A DNA stretch of 64,000 nucleotides from VXRD01 sp965242535 (GCA_965242535.1 OZ251458.1:310001-374000); one strand, 5' to 3'. Numbered from the stretch's first letter, positions 9,487-17,828 are shown. The notes: generated by a model from the letters alone, not told the origin. Made by a program: numbers and translations.

Positions 9487-9534
9487 TTGAACCTCGAGTT
9501 GTCAGTTGTCAACAAATAATCGTCAGCTCTTACG

Positions 9535-9757
9535 TCTTCCCTCTCCCGTCTCCCCTCTCCCGTCTCCCCGCCTTTCACCTTGTATCTTCGGACAGGCACG
9601 GGGGCCTGTCCCTACGGTTGCGATTGCTTCTCCCGTCTCCCGCCTTTCGCCTTTCCCCTCTCCCGTCTCCCGTCTCCCGTCTCCCCGCCTTTCACCTTTC
9701 GCCTTTCGCCTTTCGCCTTTCGCCTCTCCCGTCTCCCGTCTCCCGTCTCCCCGCCTT
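9535..9757. repeat. Heptamer arrays with one GGACAGGC palindrome
   Basis: The gap between glnE and the next gene is almost wholly made of 7-mer units: CTCCCGT (several runs at 9535-9575, 9630-9690 and 9725-9755) and TTTCGCC (9690-9722). They flank one GGACAGGC/GCCTGTCC palindrome at 9590-9615. No coding potential of its own; open frames here are only the low-complexity repeat. Confidence 0.85.
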
Positions 9758-10642
9758 TCACCTCATCCCCACCGCGATGCGATGCGCGTTGCCCAAGCCG
9801 TGGGATGCGGGCACAAAGGCGTAATCCACGTGCCATGCGCGCCGCACGATACCCACGCCAAACGACAGGGTGCGCGTGTCGCGCCCGGTTTGCAGGCCAC
9901 CGCGCAAAAACAGCTTGTCCACAATCCCGTACTCGACGCCGAGATGCGCCCCGCGGTTGCCCATCGCTGGCAGGCGAAAATCGGCGGATGCGACCCACGT
10001 TCGCCAAGACCACGCAACGCCCATGCGAAACACTCGGGGCAAGGGGACGCGCTCGCGGTCCAATCGCGCCATGCGGCCCAAATTTCGATACGCCGCGCCG
10101 AGCGCCCAGTGTTCGGACAGGCGATACAACGCGCCCATATCCGCGCTCATTCCGGACGCGCTTTCCGGGCCGATGTTCTCGTGCAACGCCCGAACCGAAA
10201 ATCCCAGGTGGATTCGCCGCCCTATTTTTTGTGCGTAAGACAGCCCCGCATGGAGGTCATAGACGGCAAACACCCCCGCAGGCGTTGCGGTCGGTTCTCG
10301 CCGCGCTTCCAATCCCCCTGTCCCATAGACGCCCAAACTCAGCGCGATCCCGCGTTTGCCATTGCCGTAGGCCCATCCGCCATAGCCCTGGTTGATCCCC
10401 TGAAACGAGCGGTGGTGCGCCAAAACAAAGTGTTTGCCCCGCATGGCCGCGACGCCTGCCGGATTCCAAAACGCCGCGGTCTGATCGCCCACCACAGCGG
10501 TTTGAGCCTCGCCCATCGCAGCGGCCCGCGCGCCCACGCCCTCGCGCAGTAGCACAAACCCGACCTTGCGCGCCGATGTGTTGGCCTCGGCGGAGAACGC
10601 GCCGCAGGTCAAAATGAGAAGGAATGAGATAATGCGTTTCAC
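9758..10642 (-). CDS. PorV/PorQ-like outer-membrane protein
   Basis: A 294-residue secreted protein. GTG at 10642, with AGGAGC upstream, starts KRIISFLLILTCGAFSAEAN, a signal peptide ending in an SAEA-type cleavage site. The mature part has GARAAAMGEAQTAVVGDQTAAFWNPAGVAAM in pieces: the RxxxMG..A..D..A.xWNPAG motif typical of PorV/PorQ proteins and related UPF0164 barrels. The remainder alternates Gly and aromatic residues as in a beta-barrel and ends HRIAVGMR. PorV-type proteins work in type IX secretion in Bacteroidota. Here the exact role is unknown. The frame is open upstream to 10714 but lacks a signal peptide there. Confidence 0.78.
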   Translation of the reverse strand: MKRIISFLLILTCGAFSAEANTSARKVGFVLLREGVGARAAAMGEAQTAVVGDQTAAFWNPAGVAAMRGKHFVLAHHRSFQGINQGYGGWAYGNGKRGIALSLGVYGTGGLEARREPTATPAGVFAVYDLHAGLSYAQKIGRRIHLGFSVRALHENIGPESASGMSADMGALYRLSEHWALGAAYRNLGRMARLDRERVPLPRVFRMGVAWSWRTWVASADFRLPAMGNRGAHLGVEYGIVDKLFLRGGLQTGRDTRTLSFGVGIVRRAWHVDYAFVPASHGLGNAHRIAVGMR

Positions 10643-10721
10643 AATCGCTCCTGTCCTGTGTCCGCAATGTATGTCAACCGCCCTGAATAAAAGACAAAGA
10701 ACGGGCCGTTGCAAGCCATAA

Positions 10722-10752
10722 TTGACAATGCCCGTTCGCCTGCTTACATTTG
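10722..10752 (+). promoter_or_regulatory. Candidate promoter for the YgiT-type antitoxin gene
   Basis: TTGACA at 10722-10727 is followed after 17 bases by TACATT at 10745-10750, a good fit to a sigma-70 promoter. The same bases read TACATTTG, which also fits the Bacteroidota -7 consensus TAnnTTTG with a TTG 20 bases upstream. The gene starts at 10807. Confidence 0.45.
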
Positions 10753-10806
10753 GCAGCGACCGACGGCAAGCATCGTCGAGCTCCTCAATTTTTCGCGGAG
10801 GAGAAC

Positions 10807-11031
10807 ATGAAATGCGCGATTTGTCGCCATGGGATTACCGCAGAGGGATACGCCACGGTTGTCTTGGAACGCGGGCAGACAACGATCGTCTTCAAAAAAG
10901 TACCTGCACAAATCTGTGACAACTGTGGCGAAGAATACATTTCCGCATCGGTGAACGAAGCACTTTTCCTCCGAGCACAAGAGCAATGGGAGCGCGGCAT
11001 CATCATCGAGATGCTCAACTTTGCCGCGTAG
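10807..11031 (+). CDS. YgiT/MqsA-type zinc-finger antitoxin-like protein
   Basis: A 74-residue protein with two CxxC pairs (MKCAICRHG near the start and ICDNCGEEY at about residue 38), the zinc-binding plan of the MqsA N-terminal domain and YgiT-type zinc fingers. These are usually encoded with a DUF4258 or MqsR toxin. No toxin frame is visible directly up- or downstream, so this copy may be an orphan. The ATG at 10807 has GGAGGAGA just upstream. Confidence 0.75.
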   Translation: MKCAICRHGITAEGYATVVLERGQTTIVFKKVPAQICDNCGEEYISASVNEALFLRAQEQWERGIIIEMLNFAA

Positions 11032-11054
11032 TGAAGTCGCAGGCCATGATCATT

Positions 11055-11110
11055 TTTAGGTCCCAACCCATCCGCACCGACGGGGCTCGCTTTTCTAAAA
11101 CGTTGCAGTT
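11055..11110. mobile_element. Fragment of the large repeat family (left-end side)
   Basis: GCACCGACG, GCTCGCTTTTCTAAAACGTT and neighbouring bases match the segment lying 50-100 bases inside the left end of the repeat at 14705-15136 (GCACCGACATTGCTCACTTTTC). Only about 50 bases are kept. With the right-end fragment at 11646-11689 it brackets the decayed transposase. Confidence 0.5.
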
Positions 11111-11160
11111 GTACACCGTCCCGTGTTCCCATGCGTTCATCAGTGGTTGCATTAAAATAC

Positions 11161-11190
11161 AAAAGCCGACGCGCAAACGTCGGCTTTTTT
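11161..11190 (+). terminator. Intrinsic terminator
   Basis: AAAAGCCGACG and CGTCGGCTTTTTT form an 11-bp stem with a short CAAA-type loop and a run of T. It probably ends transcription of the zinc-finger gene. Confidence 0.8.
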
Positions 11191-11290
11191 GATTGGCAGT
11201 ATTTTACCCGATCCAACTGACCACTGTTGCCAAAGTCACACATCGCGTATCTGGCACCCGGTTCAAAGGGCTTTCAAAACGGCCCTCAGA

Positions 11291-11646
11291 ATGCACTCCT
11301 CCTTTCTGCGAGACGATTTCTATGGTCTGACGATGTGGCTTTCCCCGCAAGCGCTCCATGCGTGGTACTATCAAGGGCCGACCCGGCGCGGCGCCTCGTA
11401 CACCTATTCTGCGTTGGCGATTCAAACGGCGTTGATGATGCGCTTGCTTTTTCACTTGCCCTTGCGCCAGACCGAGGGCTTTCTCAGTTCCATTTTGGAA
11501 CTGATGGGCGTGGATTTAGCGGTGCCGGATCACACCACGTTGTCGAGACGCCACGCAGGCTTAATCGCCTTGGGTGGTCAACGCGGTCAACGTGTCCCGG
11601 TCTTCGGGGGTGAGTTGGACGTGTTGTTTGGGCCTGAGAGCACCTC
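11291..11646 (+). pseudogene. IS5-family transposase, N-terminal remnant
   Basis: The frame encodes LTMWLSPQALHAWYYQGP, then GASYTYSALAIQTALMMRLL and FHLPLRQTEGFLSSILELMG, then PDHTTLSRR. This is the conserved N-terminal part of IS5-group transposases that precedes the catalytic DDE domain. Similarity ends soon after SRR. The catalytic domain is missing, and the sequence then passes into the right-end fragment of the repeat family at 11646. It cannot make an active transposase. The frame is open from 11189 to 11803, but only this stretch resembles a transposase. Confidence 0.8.
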
Positions 11647-11689
11647 CTTGAAAAAGATTGAAATCCCAAATTATTTAATTTTCAGAGTA
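11646..11689. mobile_element. Right-end fragment of the large repeat family
   Basis: The bases CTTGAAAAAGATTGAAATCC followed by CAAATTATTTAATTTTCAGAGTA are nearly the same as the right ends at 15093-15136 and 21658-21701. The ending TTCAGAGTA is the terminal inverted repeat. Confidence 0.75.
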
Positions 11690-11757
11690 CTAGCTTCGGT
11701 CACAAAAAAGAAAACGGCGCTGGTAGATTCGGCATCCTTCGCGGATTCTCGCTGTTC

Positions 11758-12516
11758 CTATCCCCGCCCGCCCTTCACACTCCACACGGACCCCGACGTA
11801 TAGGTATTGCGTTCGGAACACAAAAATTCGATCACCTCGGCGACCTCTTCTGGATCGGAGTATCGCCCCATCGCCTGACCGGGGGGATTGGCGATGTACT
11901 CGGGCGAAAAACGCGGTACGACCATTTCCGTCAACGCGCGCCCGGGTTCCACGCCATTGACGAACACCCCATCCTTGCAATAGGCATTGCCCAACGCGCC
12001 GATGAAGGAATACACCGCGCCTTTGGACACGGAATACGGCACTTGATTCGGGCTGCCATTGCGCGCGCCCGATGTGATGGTCGCGCAGCGTCCCCATCCC
12101 CGGTTGAGCATGTGGGGAATCGCGGCTTGATGAAAGTGATACACCCCGTACACATTGATCCGCATCACCCGGTCAAATTGCGCCACGGATTGCTCAAAAA
12201 ACGGCTTCTCCCAGCCCAAAATGCCGGCGCAACACACCAAAATATCCAACCGGCCAAACGCCTCCACCGTTTGTGCCACGCAGGCTTGAACCGCGGCCTC
12301 ATCCGTCACATCGGTCTCGACGAACAGGGCGCGCTGTCCCAACGCTTCAATTTTTGCAACCGTCTTTGCGCCTTCATCTGCCAACACATCGGCGATAACC
12401 ACATCGCGCCCTTCCGCTGCGATTCGCAGGGCCGTTGCCCCGCCAATGCCCCGCGCGCCGCCGGTGATCAGCGCCACCCGCCGTTCCCTTTTTGCTGCAA
12501 ACCGCAAATTCGGCAT
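11758..12516 (-). CDS. SDR-family NAD(P)-dependent oxidoreductase
   Basis: A 252-residue classical short-chain dehydrogenase: cofactor motif TGGARGIG at about residue 18, DVTD at about 68, CCAG in place of the usual NNAG, and catalytic S in ITSGA with Y and K in YSVSK. The N of the tetrad lies in MRINVYGVYH. The Cys-Cys replacement in NNAG is unusual but is next to the adenine ring rather than the catalytic residues. The ATG at 12516 has GAGGAGGG upstream. It is divergent from the dehydratase-like gene at 12621, and a sugar or sugar-acid substrate is likely but unproven. Confidence 0.85.
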   Translation of the reverse strand: MPNLRFAAKRERRVALITGGARGIGGATALRIAAEGRDVVIADVLADEGAKTVAKIEALGQRALFVETDVTDEAAVQACVAQTVEAFGRLDILVCCAGILGWEKPFFEQSVAQFDRVMRINVYGVYHFHQAAIPHMLNRGWGRCATITSGARNGSPNQVPYSVSKGAVYSFIGALGNAYCKDGVFVNGVEPGRALTEMVVPRFSPEYIANPPGQAMGRYSDPEEVAEVIEFLCSERNTYTSGSVWSVKGGRG

Positions 12517-12620
12517 CTCGCCCTCCTCGTATTTGGTTGCTCATCGCGACGTCATCTCGTAATATACGCATTCCAACGCACGGGCAAACCCACAACCTTT
12601 TGCACCTTTGGAGACCGACC

Positions 12621-13748
12621 ATGAAAATCGACCGACTCGAACACTTCCTCCTCGGCAACAGCTCTGTCGTGCGTCTCACCACAGACAGCGGCATTTCCGG
12701 CATCGGCACCTCGGCTTGTTGGGGCTATCCCGAAGCGGTCGAGCGCGTGATCGCCGTTTTCAAAAAATACCTCATCGGACAAAATCCGATGCGTATCGAA
12801 CACCACTGGCAGCACCTCTACCGCATGGCGCCCTTTCGCGGGACAATGCTTTGCGGCGCGGTCAGCGCCATCGACATCGCCCTCTACGACATCAAAGCCA
12901 AGCACTTTCAAGTGCCCGTCTGGGAATTGCTCGGCGGCAACTGCCGGGACAAAATCCGCCTGCACTTGCTCGCTGGCGGCCCCACGCCGGAAGCGATGTA
13001 CGACAATGCCAAAGCCGCGGTTGCCGAGGGTTTTACCGCGATCAAATTCGATCCGCTCGCGGGCGGGTATCAAAACCGAGCGCAGGCGCGCCTCATCCAA
13101 AACGCCGTCGACATTGTCGCCGCGGCCCGCGAAGGCGCCGGCCCCGATGTGGATCTCATCGTGGAAGTCCACCGCAAACTCACCCCGATGGTCGCCGTCG
13201 CGTTGGGCACCGCTTTGACGCCCTATCACCTCTACTTCATGGAAGACCCCATTCAGATCGACACCATCACCACTCAGGCGGACATCGCCAAACGCATGCC
13301 CGTTCCCTTGGGCAATGGCGAGCGGTTCACCACGATATGGGAATTTCGGGAACTCTTGGAGCGCGGCGGCCCGCAGTACGTGCGCCCGGACGTGGCGTTG
13401 GCAGGCGGCCTGACCCACTGCAAAAAAATCGCCGCCATCGCGGAATCCCACCACTGCGCGGTGGTCACGCACAATTTCCTCAGCCCCTTGGGCACCGCCG
13501 CATCGGTTCACCTCGACGCCAGCATTCCCAACTTCATCACGCAGGAATATTCCAAAAACGACGAGCGCGAGCACAACGCGGTCTATAAATGCGCGCACAA
13601 ACGCGAGGGCGGATATATTCCCCTTCCCGAAGCCCCCGGCATCGGCGTTGAACTCGACGACGCCAAAATCCCGGATACGCCCTTCGCGCCCTTGACCAAA
13701 GTCCAGACCCCCTTGCGAGCGGATGGATCCATCGCGTATGCGGTGTAA
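12621..13748 (+). CDS. Enolase-superfamily sugar-acid dehydratase-like enzyme
   Basis: 375 residues with the full mandelate racemase/muconate-lactonizing fold. The N-terminal cap includes WGYPEAVERV and ends with ALYDIKAKHFQVPVWELLGG in pieces. The barrel contributes IKFDP, IVEVHRK (first metal site with a His), YFMEDP (second), GNGERFTT (third), PDVALAGG and VTHNFLSPLG with the catalytic-region His. The pattern is closest to galactonate/mannonate-type dehydratases. The exact substrate is not decidable. The ATG at 12621 is preceded by GGAGACCGACC. It likely belongs to the same catabolic group as the SDR and PhyH genes. Confidence 0.85.
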   Translation: MKIDRLEHFLLGNSSVVRLTTDSGISGIGTSACWGYPEAVERVIAVFKKYLIGQNPMRIEHHWQHLYRMAPFRGTMLCGAVSAIDIALYDIKAKHFQVPVWELLGGNCRDKIRLHLLAGGPTPEAMYDNAKAAVAEGFTAIKFDPLAGGYQNRAQARLIQNAVDIVAAAREGAGPDVDLIVEVHRKLTPMVAVALGTALTPYHLYFMEDPIQIDTITTQADIAKRMPVPLGNGERFTTIWEFRELLERGGPQYVRPDVALAGGLTHCKKIAAIAESHHCAVVTHNFLSPLGTAASVHLDASIPNFITQEYSKNDEREHNAVYKCAHKREGGYIPLPEAPGIGVELDDAKIPDTPFAPLTKVQTPLRADGSIAYAV

Positions 13749-13986
13749 GGCGGTCGGCGATCCGCGATTGGCAAGGCGAGTCGCCTTTAGAACAAGAGGA
13801 GCATGGCTTTCTCGATAGATGATCGCAAGGGCTGTTTTAACGGCTTTGAACGATGAAAAAAAACGTCCTATCACCTCTCGCAAAATCCATCCGCGTTCAG
13901 GGGGGAGAGGGTACCAAATCCCTTGGGGCGTAAGAACGGGCACGCACAGAAGAGATCGAAGCGCATCACAGAGGGGAGTTTATTTT

Positions 13987-14694
13987 ATGGCGACGATCAA
14001 AGCGCACATGCGAAAGCTCAGCGCCGATGAGTTGGCGGTCTATGATCAGCAGGGGTACCTCGTTGTGCCCGATGTTTTTCCACTGGCGGAACTGGCGGAG
14101 ATCGACCGCGAGATCGACCGGATTCAGGAGGCGCAACCGGATACCGGGCGCAACAAGGGATGGCTCATGCAGTTGGGCCTGCGCTCTGAAGTGACCCGTC
14201 GCTTTGCGCGGGACGAGCGCGTGTTGGCGTTGATCGAGGATATCGTCACACCCGGGATTTCGATTTACTCGGCGAAGTTGACGGCAAAAGTGCCGCATTC
14301 CAACGACATCTGCCACTGGCATCAGGACGATGCGTATTACAACACGCGCGCCTTGAGCAAAACGCGCATGTCCACCTGGATCCCGTTGCAGGACGCGGAT
14401 GAGTCAAATGGGTGTTTGTGGGTGGTACCGCACAGCCACAAGGGCGGCGTGGTCACCCACGGGCCTTTTGGCGGGCAGTGCCCAAAGTGTATGGGGCCGG
14501 CCGATCTGATGTTCGACGACGCGATTCCCCGTCCCGTAAAGGCAGGGGACTTGTTGCTGTTCCACGCGCGTTTGTGGCACCATTCCAAAGGCAATCGGAC
14601 AGACCGCGTGCGACGGGCGTTCATCGTCTCGTATCAGGAAGCGACCGTGCCGCGCGGCAATGGCGATCAGTACAAGGTTTTGAGGCCCGCGTAG
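13987..14694 (+). CDS. Phytanoyl-CoA dioxygenase (PhyH) family protein
   Basis: 235 residues with the Fe(II)/2-oxoglutarate facial triad HxD...H: CHWHQDDAYY (about residue 104) and FHARLWHHS (about 197), followed by an Arg in RRAFIVSYQ expected to bind 2-oxoglutarate. The start contains YDQQGYLVVPDVFP, the usual PhyH opening. Members hydroxylate diverse small molecules; the substrate here is unknown. The ATG at 13987 is preceded by AGAGGGGAG. The 240 bases before it hold no other gene. Confidence 0.87.
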   Translation: MATIKAHMRKLSADELAVYDQQGYLVVPDVFPLAELAEIDREIDRIQEAQPDTGRNKGWLMQLGLRSEVTRRFARDERVLALIEDIVTPGISIYSAKLTAKVPHSNDICHWHQDDAYYNTRALSKTRMSTWIPLQDADESNGCLWVVPHSHKGGVVTHGPFGGQCPKCMGPADLMFDDAIPRPVKAGDLLLFHARLWHHSKGNRTDRVRRAFIVSYQEATVPRGNGDQYKVLRPA

Positions 14695-14704
14695 GGGCCG
14701 TCAG

Positions 14705-15136
14705 TACTCTGTAAATTAAGTTATCCTCAATTTTGATACTCACAAATCTGCACCGACATTGCTCACTTTTCTAACAACTTTGGTCCTAAAACATCGTGGG
14801 TTGCCTCCGATGCCTTCGGCGACTTACTTTTTTTCAACAGCAAAAAAAAGTAAGCGAGCGGGGTACAACTGCCCGAGCAGTTCAAAAATGCCGCTCTCAT
14901 GCGCCGAGGGGCTTGCACAGCGCAAAGCGCTTTTGTAATCGCACGACATGCGTTGGCCTGCAAGGTGGGTTGCATAATGGATGTTGGTTGCGAGACGGAC
15001 TTGCGCGCTGTGCCCGATGGCTTTCGTTGATGGGCTTTTGAGATGGCATGTTGGACGATGGCTTCTTTGATGTACGGCATTCCGTCCGTCACGCTCTTGA
15101 AAAATTGAAATTCATAATTATTTAATTTACAGAGTA
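14705..15136. mobile_element. Miniature element, large repeat family, copy 1 (complete)
   Basis: A 432-bp element with terminal inverted repeats TACTCTGTAAATTAA (left) and its complement at the right end. The flanks GTCAG (14700-14704) and GTCAA (15137-15141) look like a 5-bp target duplication with one change. Inside are a long hairpin (14823-14854) and a second small hairpin AACTGC/GCAGTT (14867-14882). No transposase is encoded. Open frames exist but show no protein-like conservation beyond that of the DNA. Confidence 0.8.
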
Positions 15137-15315
15137 GTCAATCCCATTTGTATCGATTAATTCATTTTGTTGTGTAGTTGGATGCAAGAGTAGAAATGAG
15201 AAGTGGAATTTTAGGATTGCATCGCTGGAGGCACGGGAACCAAACGGCACGCGGATAGTTAAAAGCACTACCGCCGCAAAGCGCGGCGGTGTTCATCTTT
15301 TTGCAAGGAGTAATT

Positions 15316-15735
15316 ATGCAGACGCGATGTGTGTTGTTCGCCCTTTTGCTGATGGCGTCCCCCGCTCTGGCCGGCACGGTCCAAGTGGACGGCGAAGGCA
15401 GTCCCGCCCTGTACGTGGTCAAGGTGCATGCGGACTGGTGCGGATCCTGCAAGGCCCTGGCGCCCGTGCTCGAGGAAGTCCGCGAAACCCTGGCCGCAGA
15501 GTCCGTTCTCTTCTTGGAATTGGACGTGACCGATGAGGCCCGCACGGCCCAAGCCCGGTTGCTGGCCGCTGCCCTCGGCATCGAAGACCACCTCAAGGCC
15601 AACAACAAGACGGGCTTGGTGTTGCTCATCGACCCCAGCGACAAGGCCCTGCTGGAAACCCTGACGCGGAAAAATTCCGCCGAAGAGATGGTCGGCAAAA
15701 TCGAGGGGCATATTGCTGAAGCAATGGCCGAGTGA
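15316..15735 (+). CDS. Periplasmic thioredoxin-like protein
   Basis: 139 residues. A signal peptide MQTRCVLFALLLMASPALAG is followed by a thioredoxin fold with the active site ADWCGSCKALAP at about residue 42. The family's cis-Pro is not obvious: the segment after the helix reads LVLLIDPSDKALL. It probably exchanges disulfides outside the cytoplasm. AAGGAG lies seven bases before the ATG at 15316. A hairpin ACCGCCGC/GCGGCGGT lies in the leader at 15271-15291, and a terminator follows the gene, so it appears monocistronic. Confidence 0.82.
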   Translation: MQTRCVLFALLLMASPALAGTVQVDGEGSPALYVVKVHADWCGSCKALAPVLEEVRETLAAESVLFLELDVTDEARTAQARLLAAALGIEDHLKANNKTGLVLLIDPSDKALLETLTRKNSAEEMVGKIEGHIAEAMAE

Positions 15736-15762
15736 TCTCGCGTTTTGCAGAGGCAAAAAACA

Positions 15763-15797
15763 AACGGGACTGGAAAATGATCCAGTCCCGTTTTTTG
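15763..15797 (+). terminator. Intrinsic terminator after the thioredoxin-like gene
   Basis: ACGGGACTGG and CCAGTCCCGT form a perfect 10-bp stem with an AAAATGAT loop, followed by TTTTTT and preceded by A-rich sequence. It may act in both directions, for the convergent RelE-type gene as well. Confidence 0.9.
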
Positions 15798-15824
15798 GTC
15801 TAAAAACCAAACGTGTGAACTCGG

Positions 15825-16109
15825 TCAATACGCTTCTCGGCGATGGCGAAAAGAGTAGAGCACAACTTCCCCGTCAAATATATCGTAACGAAGGCGATAG
15901 TCGCCATGCCGAATGCGCCACTGACCTTCTCCCGGCTTTATATTTCTGAGTTTTTTGATGGGGTATTGCTGCGTGCGATTGTGGGGATCCTCACTGAGAA
16001 TAACACGCAACTCCTCAAGTGCTGTTAGCAGTTTAGGATGTTGTTTGATGCGTCTTCGGACATCGCGCTGAAAACGAGATGAGGCGTGAATGAGAAATGG
16101 TTGCGGCAT
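15825..16109 (-). CDS. RelE/ParE-family toxin
   Basis: 94 residues with the compact RelE/ParE plan: helical N-terminus (FQRDVRRRIKQHP), a central strand pair around IKPGEGQWRIRHGDYRLRYD and a C-terminal strand VVLYSFRHRREAY rich in basic and aromatic residues. RelE-type toxins cleave mRNA at the ribosome; ParE-type toxins target gyrase; the motif pattern does not settle which. It lies 26 bases downstream of its Phd-type antitoxin gene, the usual antitoxin-first order. Confidence 0.82.
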   Translation of the reverse strand: MPQPFLIHASSRFQRDVRRRIKQHPKLLTALEELRVILSEDPHNRTQQYPIKKLRNIKPGEGQWRIRHGDYRLRYDIFDGEVVLYSFRHRREAY

Positions 16110-16135
16110 TGCAGATAGAACCTACGATTTTGCGT

Positions 16136-16429
16136 TTATTTTTTTTTATTGGCGGCGTGCAGTTCAGCTAAAAAATCATCCAAAGGTTTGGTCTTGCCTT
16201 GGCGATATTCTCGATATCCCTCTGCGATCTGCTCTTGTATTTCGGGATCTTGGAGTTCCAACCAGTCTTCCAGATCATCTATATCGACAATGCCGGCAAT
16301 GGGAATGCCGTTTTTTTCCAGAATGAAACACTCATTGTTGAGGTGCGCCCGGCGTGCGATTTGCCCCAAATTGACGCGGGCTTTGGTTAGTGGAATGCGA
16401 TGGACCATAGACATCGTTTTTTTCATCAT
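16136..16429 (-). CDS. Phd/YefM-family antitoxin
   Basis: 97 residues. The N-terminus IPLTKARVNLGQIARRA and FILEKNGIPIAGIVDIDDLE is the Phd/YefM DNA-binding fold, and the C-terminal half (QEQIAEGYREYRQGKTKPLDDFLAEL in pieces) is the charged toxin-binding tail. Two ATG codons are adjacent at 16429 and 16426; GAGGGG lies upstream. It pairs with the RelE-type gene just downstream and is expected to repress its own promoter. Confidence 0.85.
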   Translation of the reverse strand: MMKKTMSMVHRIPLTKARVNLGQIARRAHLNNECFILEKNGIPIAGIVDIDDLEDWLELQDPEIQEQIAEGYREYRQGKTKPLDDFLAELHAANKKK

Positions 16430-16556
16430 GACACCCCTCTGTTTAACATTGATTTGCGAAAACTTATGCGCGAAAATATATAGGAATATTCCATTTTATC
16501 AAGACGAATTTTTTTGCATTCGCCGTTCTGCCGATTCCCGTGATAGGAGCGATAAA

Positions 16557-17828
16557 ATGTCCGATCTGGCAATGGATGGGGGCCCCAAAGCCATCACCGC
16601 TTCGATGGATGATTCGTGGCGAGAGGTGAGCGACTTGGAGAGGCGATACGTCGACCAAGTGCTGGACGCGCCGGGCAGCGCGTATGCCCAACTCGACCTG
16701 TTCGACGAAGCGTATCGGAAATTTGTGGGCAGCAAACACGCGCTTTGCATGTGCAATGGCACGGCGGCCCTGCACTCGGCGATGTTCGCCGTGGGTGCGC
16801 GTGCGGGCAAAGAGGTGATCGTGCCCACGGCGACATGGCATGCGACCATCACGCCCATTTTGCACTGCAATGCCACGCCCGTGTTCTGCGAGATCGATCC
16901 GCAGACCTTTTGCGCGGATCCCGAAGATGTCAAAAAGCGGATCACGCCGCGCACCTGTGCGATCGTCGTGACGCACCTCTACGGCAACCCGGCGGATATG
17001 GATGCGTTTTTGGCGATCGTCGCGGGCACGGACATCGCCCTGATCGAAGATGCGTCCCACGCGCACGGGGCGATGTGGGAGAACAAAATGGTCGGCAACC
17101 TCGGGCACATCGGTTGCTTTAGCATGCAGGAGAAAAAACCCGTGTCCGGCTTGGAAGCGGGCGTTGCGACCACAAATGACGACGACCTCTACGACCGCAT
17201 GCTCGCCTTGGGACAAAGCGGCAGGTGCGACGCACTGTGGCAAACCGACCGGTTCCGGGCCCTTCGCAACATGGGACTAGGCGTCAAGTACCGCGCAAAT
17301 CCCTTGGGCATTGCGATGGCGCGCGCGCAGTTGGAACGCCTGCCCATGCTCAACGAAAAGAGGTTGGCGTGGTTCCATCGCATGGACGCCCTGCTCGCCC
17401 CCATCCCGGGCGTGATGCCGCAACAGACGTACCCCAAGGCCACGCGAGGCGGCATGCTACTCTACTCGGGGACGGTGGATCCCGACGCGTTTGGCGCGCC
17501 GCTCTCGGTCATCGTCAAAGCCCTCGTCGCCGAGGGGGTTTCTATCAGCGAGACCACCGCTTGGGGATACAGCGCGATGCACTTGGAGCCGCTCTTTCTC
17601 GATTTCTCGTTTGAGGGCTTGGGCGGGCCATGGGGCGATTTGCCCCCCGATGCGCGGCGGCCCCGATGCGATCTGCCGGTGAGCGAGGCATTGCAAGCGA
17701 CCAGTTTTTGGCTCGCCACGCCAGTCGCGCCGAGTGCCGAATGGGTGGAACAAATCGCCCACGCATTCGCCAAAGTGGTGGCCCACCGCGACCGGTTATC
17801 CGAAATCGCAAAGGGAGGTGTCGGGTGA
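16557..17828 (+). CDS. DegT/DnrJ/EryC1/StrS-family aminotransferase
   Basis: 423 residues, PLP-dependent, type I fold. Visible family features are CNGTAALHSAMFAVG, VIVPTATWHAT, IEDASHAHGA with the cofactor-binding Asp, and CFSMQEKKPVSGLEAGV, where a Lys of EKK is the likely Schiff-base residue. Members transaminate keto-sugars for surface glycans or secondary metabolites. ATG at 16557 is preceded by TAGGAGC. Its stop overlaps the GTG of the GWxTD gene (GTGA), so the two are coupled. The frame is open far upstream but that part is antisense to the antitoxin. Confidence 0.9.
   Translation: MSDLAMDGGPKAITASMDDSWREVSDLERRYVDQVLDAPGSAYAQLDLFDEAYRKFVGSKHALCMCNGTAALHSAMFAVGARAGKEVIVPTATWHATITPILHCNATPVFCEIDPQTFCADPEDVKKRITPRTCAIVVTHLYGNPADMDAFLAIVAGTDIALIEDASHAHGAMWENKMVGNLGHIGCFSMQEKKPVSGLEAGVATTNDDDLYDRMLALGQSGRCDALWQTDRFRALRNMGLGVKYRANPLGIAMARAQLERLPMLNEKRLAWFHRMDALLAPIPGVMPQQTYPKATRGGMLLYSGTVDPDAFGAPLSVIVKALVAEGVSISETTAWGYSAMHLEPLFLDFSFEGLGGPWGDLPPDARRPRCDLPVSEALQATSFWLATPVAPSAEWVEQIAHAFAKVVAHRDRLSEIAKGGVG

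Noticed and set aside
12552..13943. 463-codon minus-strand frame opposite the dehydratase-like gene
   Set aside because: The plus-strand enolase-superfamily motifs are complete; the antisense text has none.
15271..15291. GC-rich hairpin before the thioredoxin-like gene as a riboswitch
   Set aside because: It is a simple 8-bp stem with no further conserved structure. It may be a terminator-like leader, but nothing supports ligand binding.
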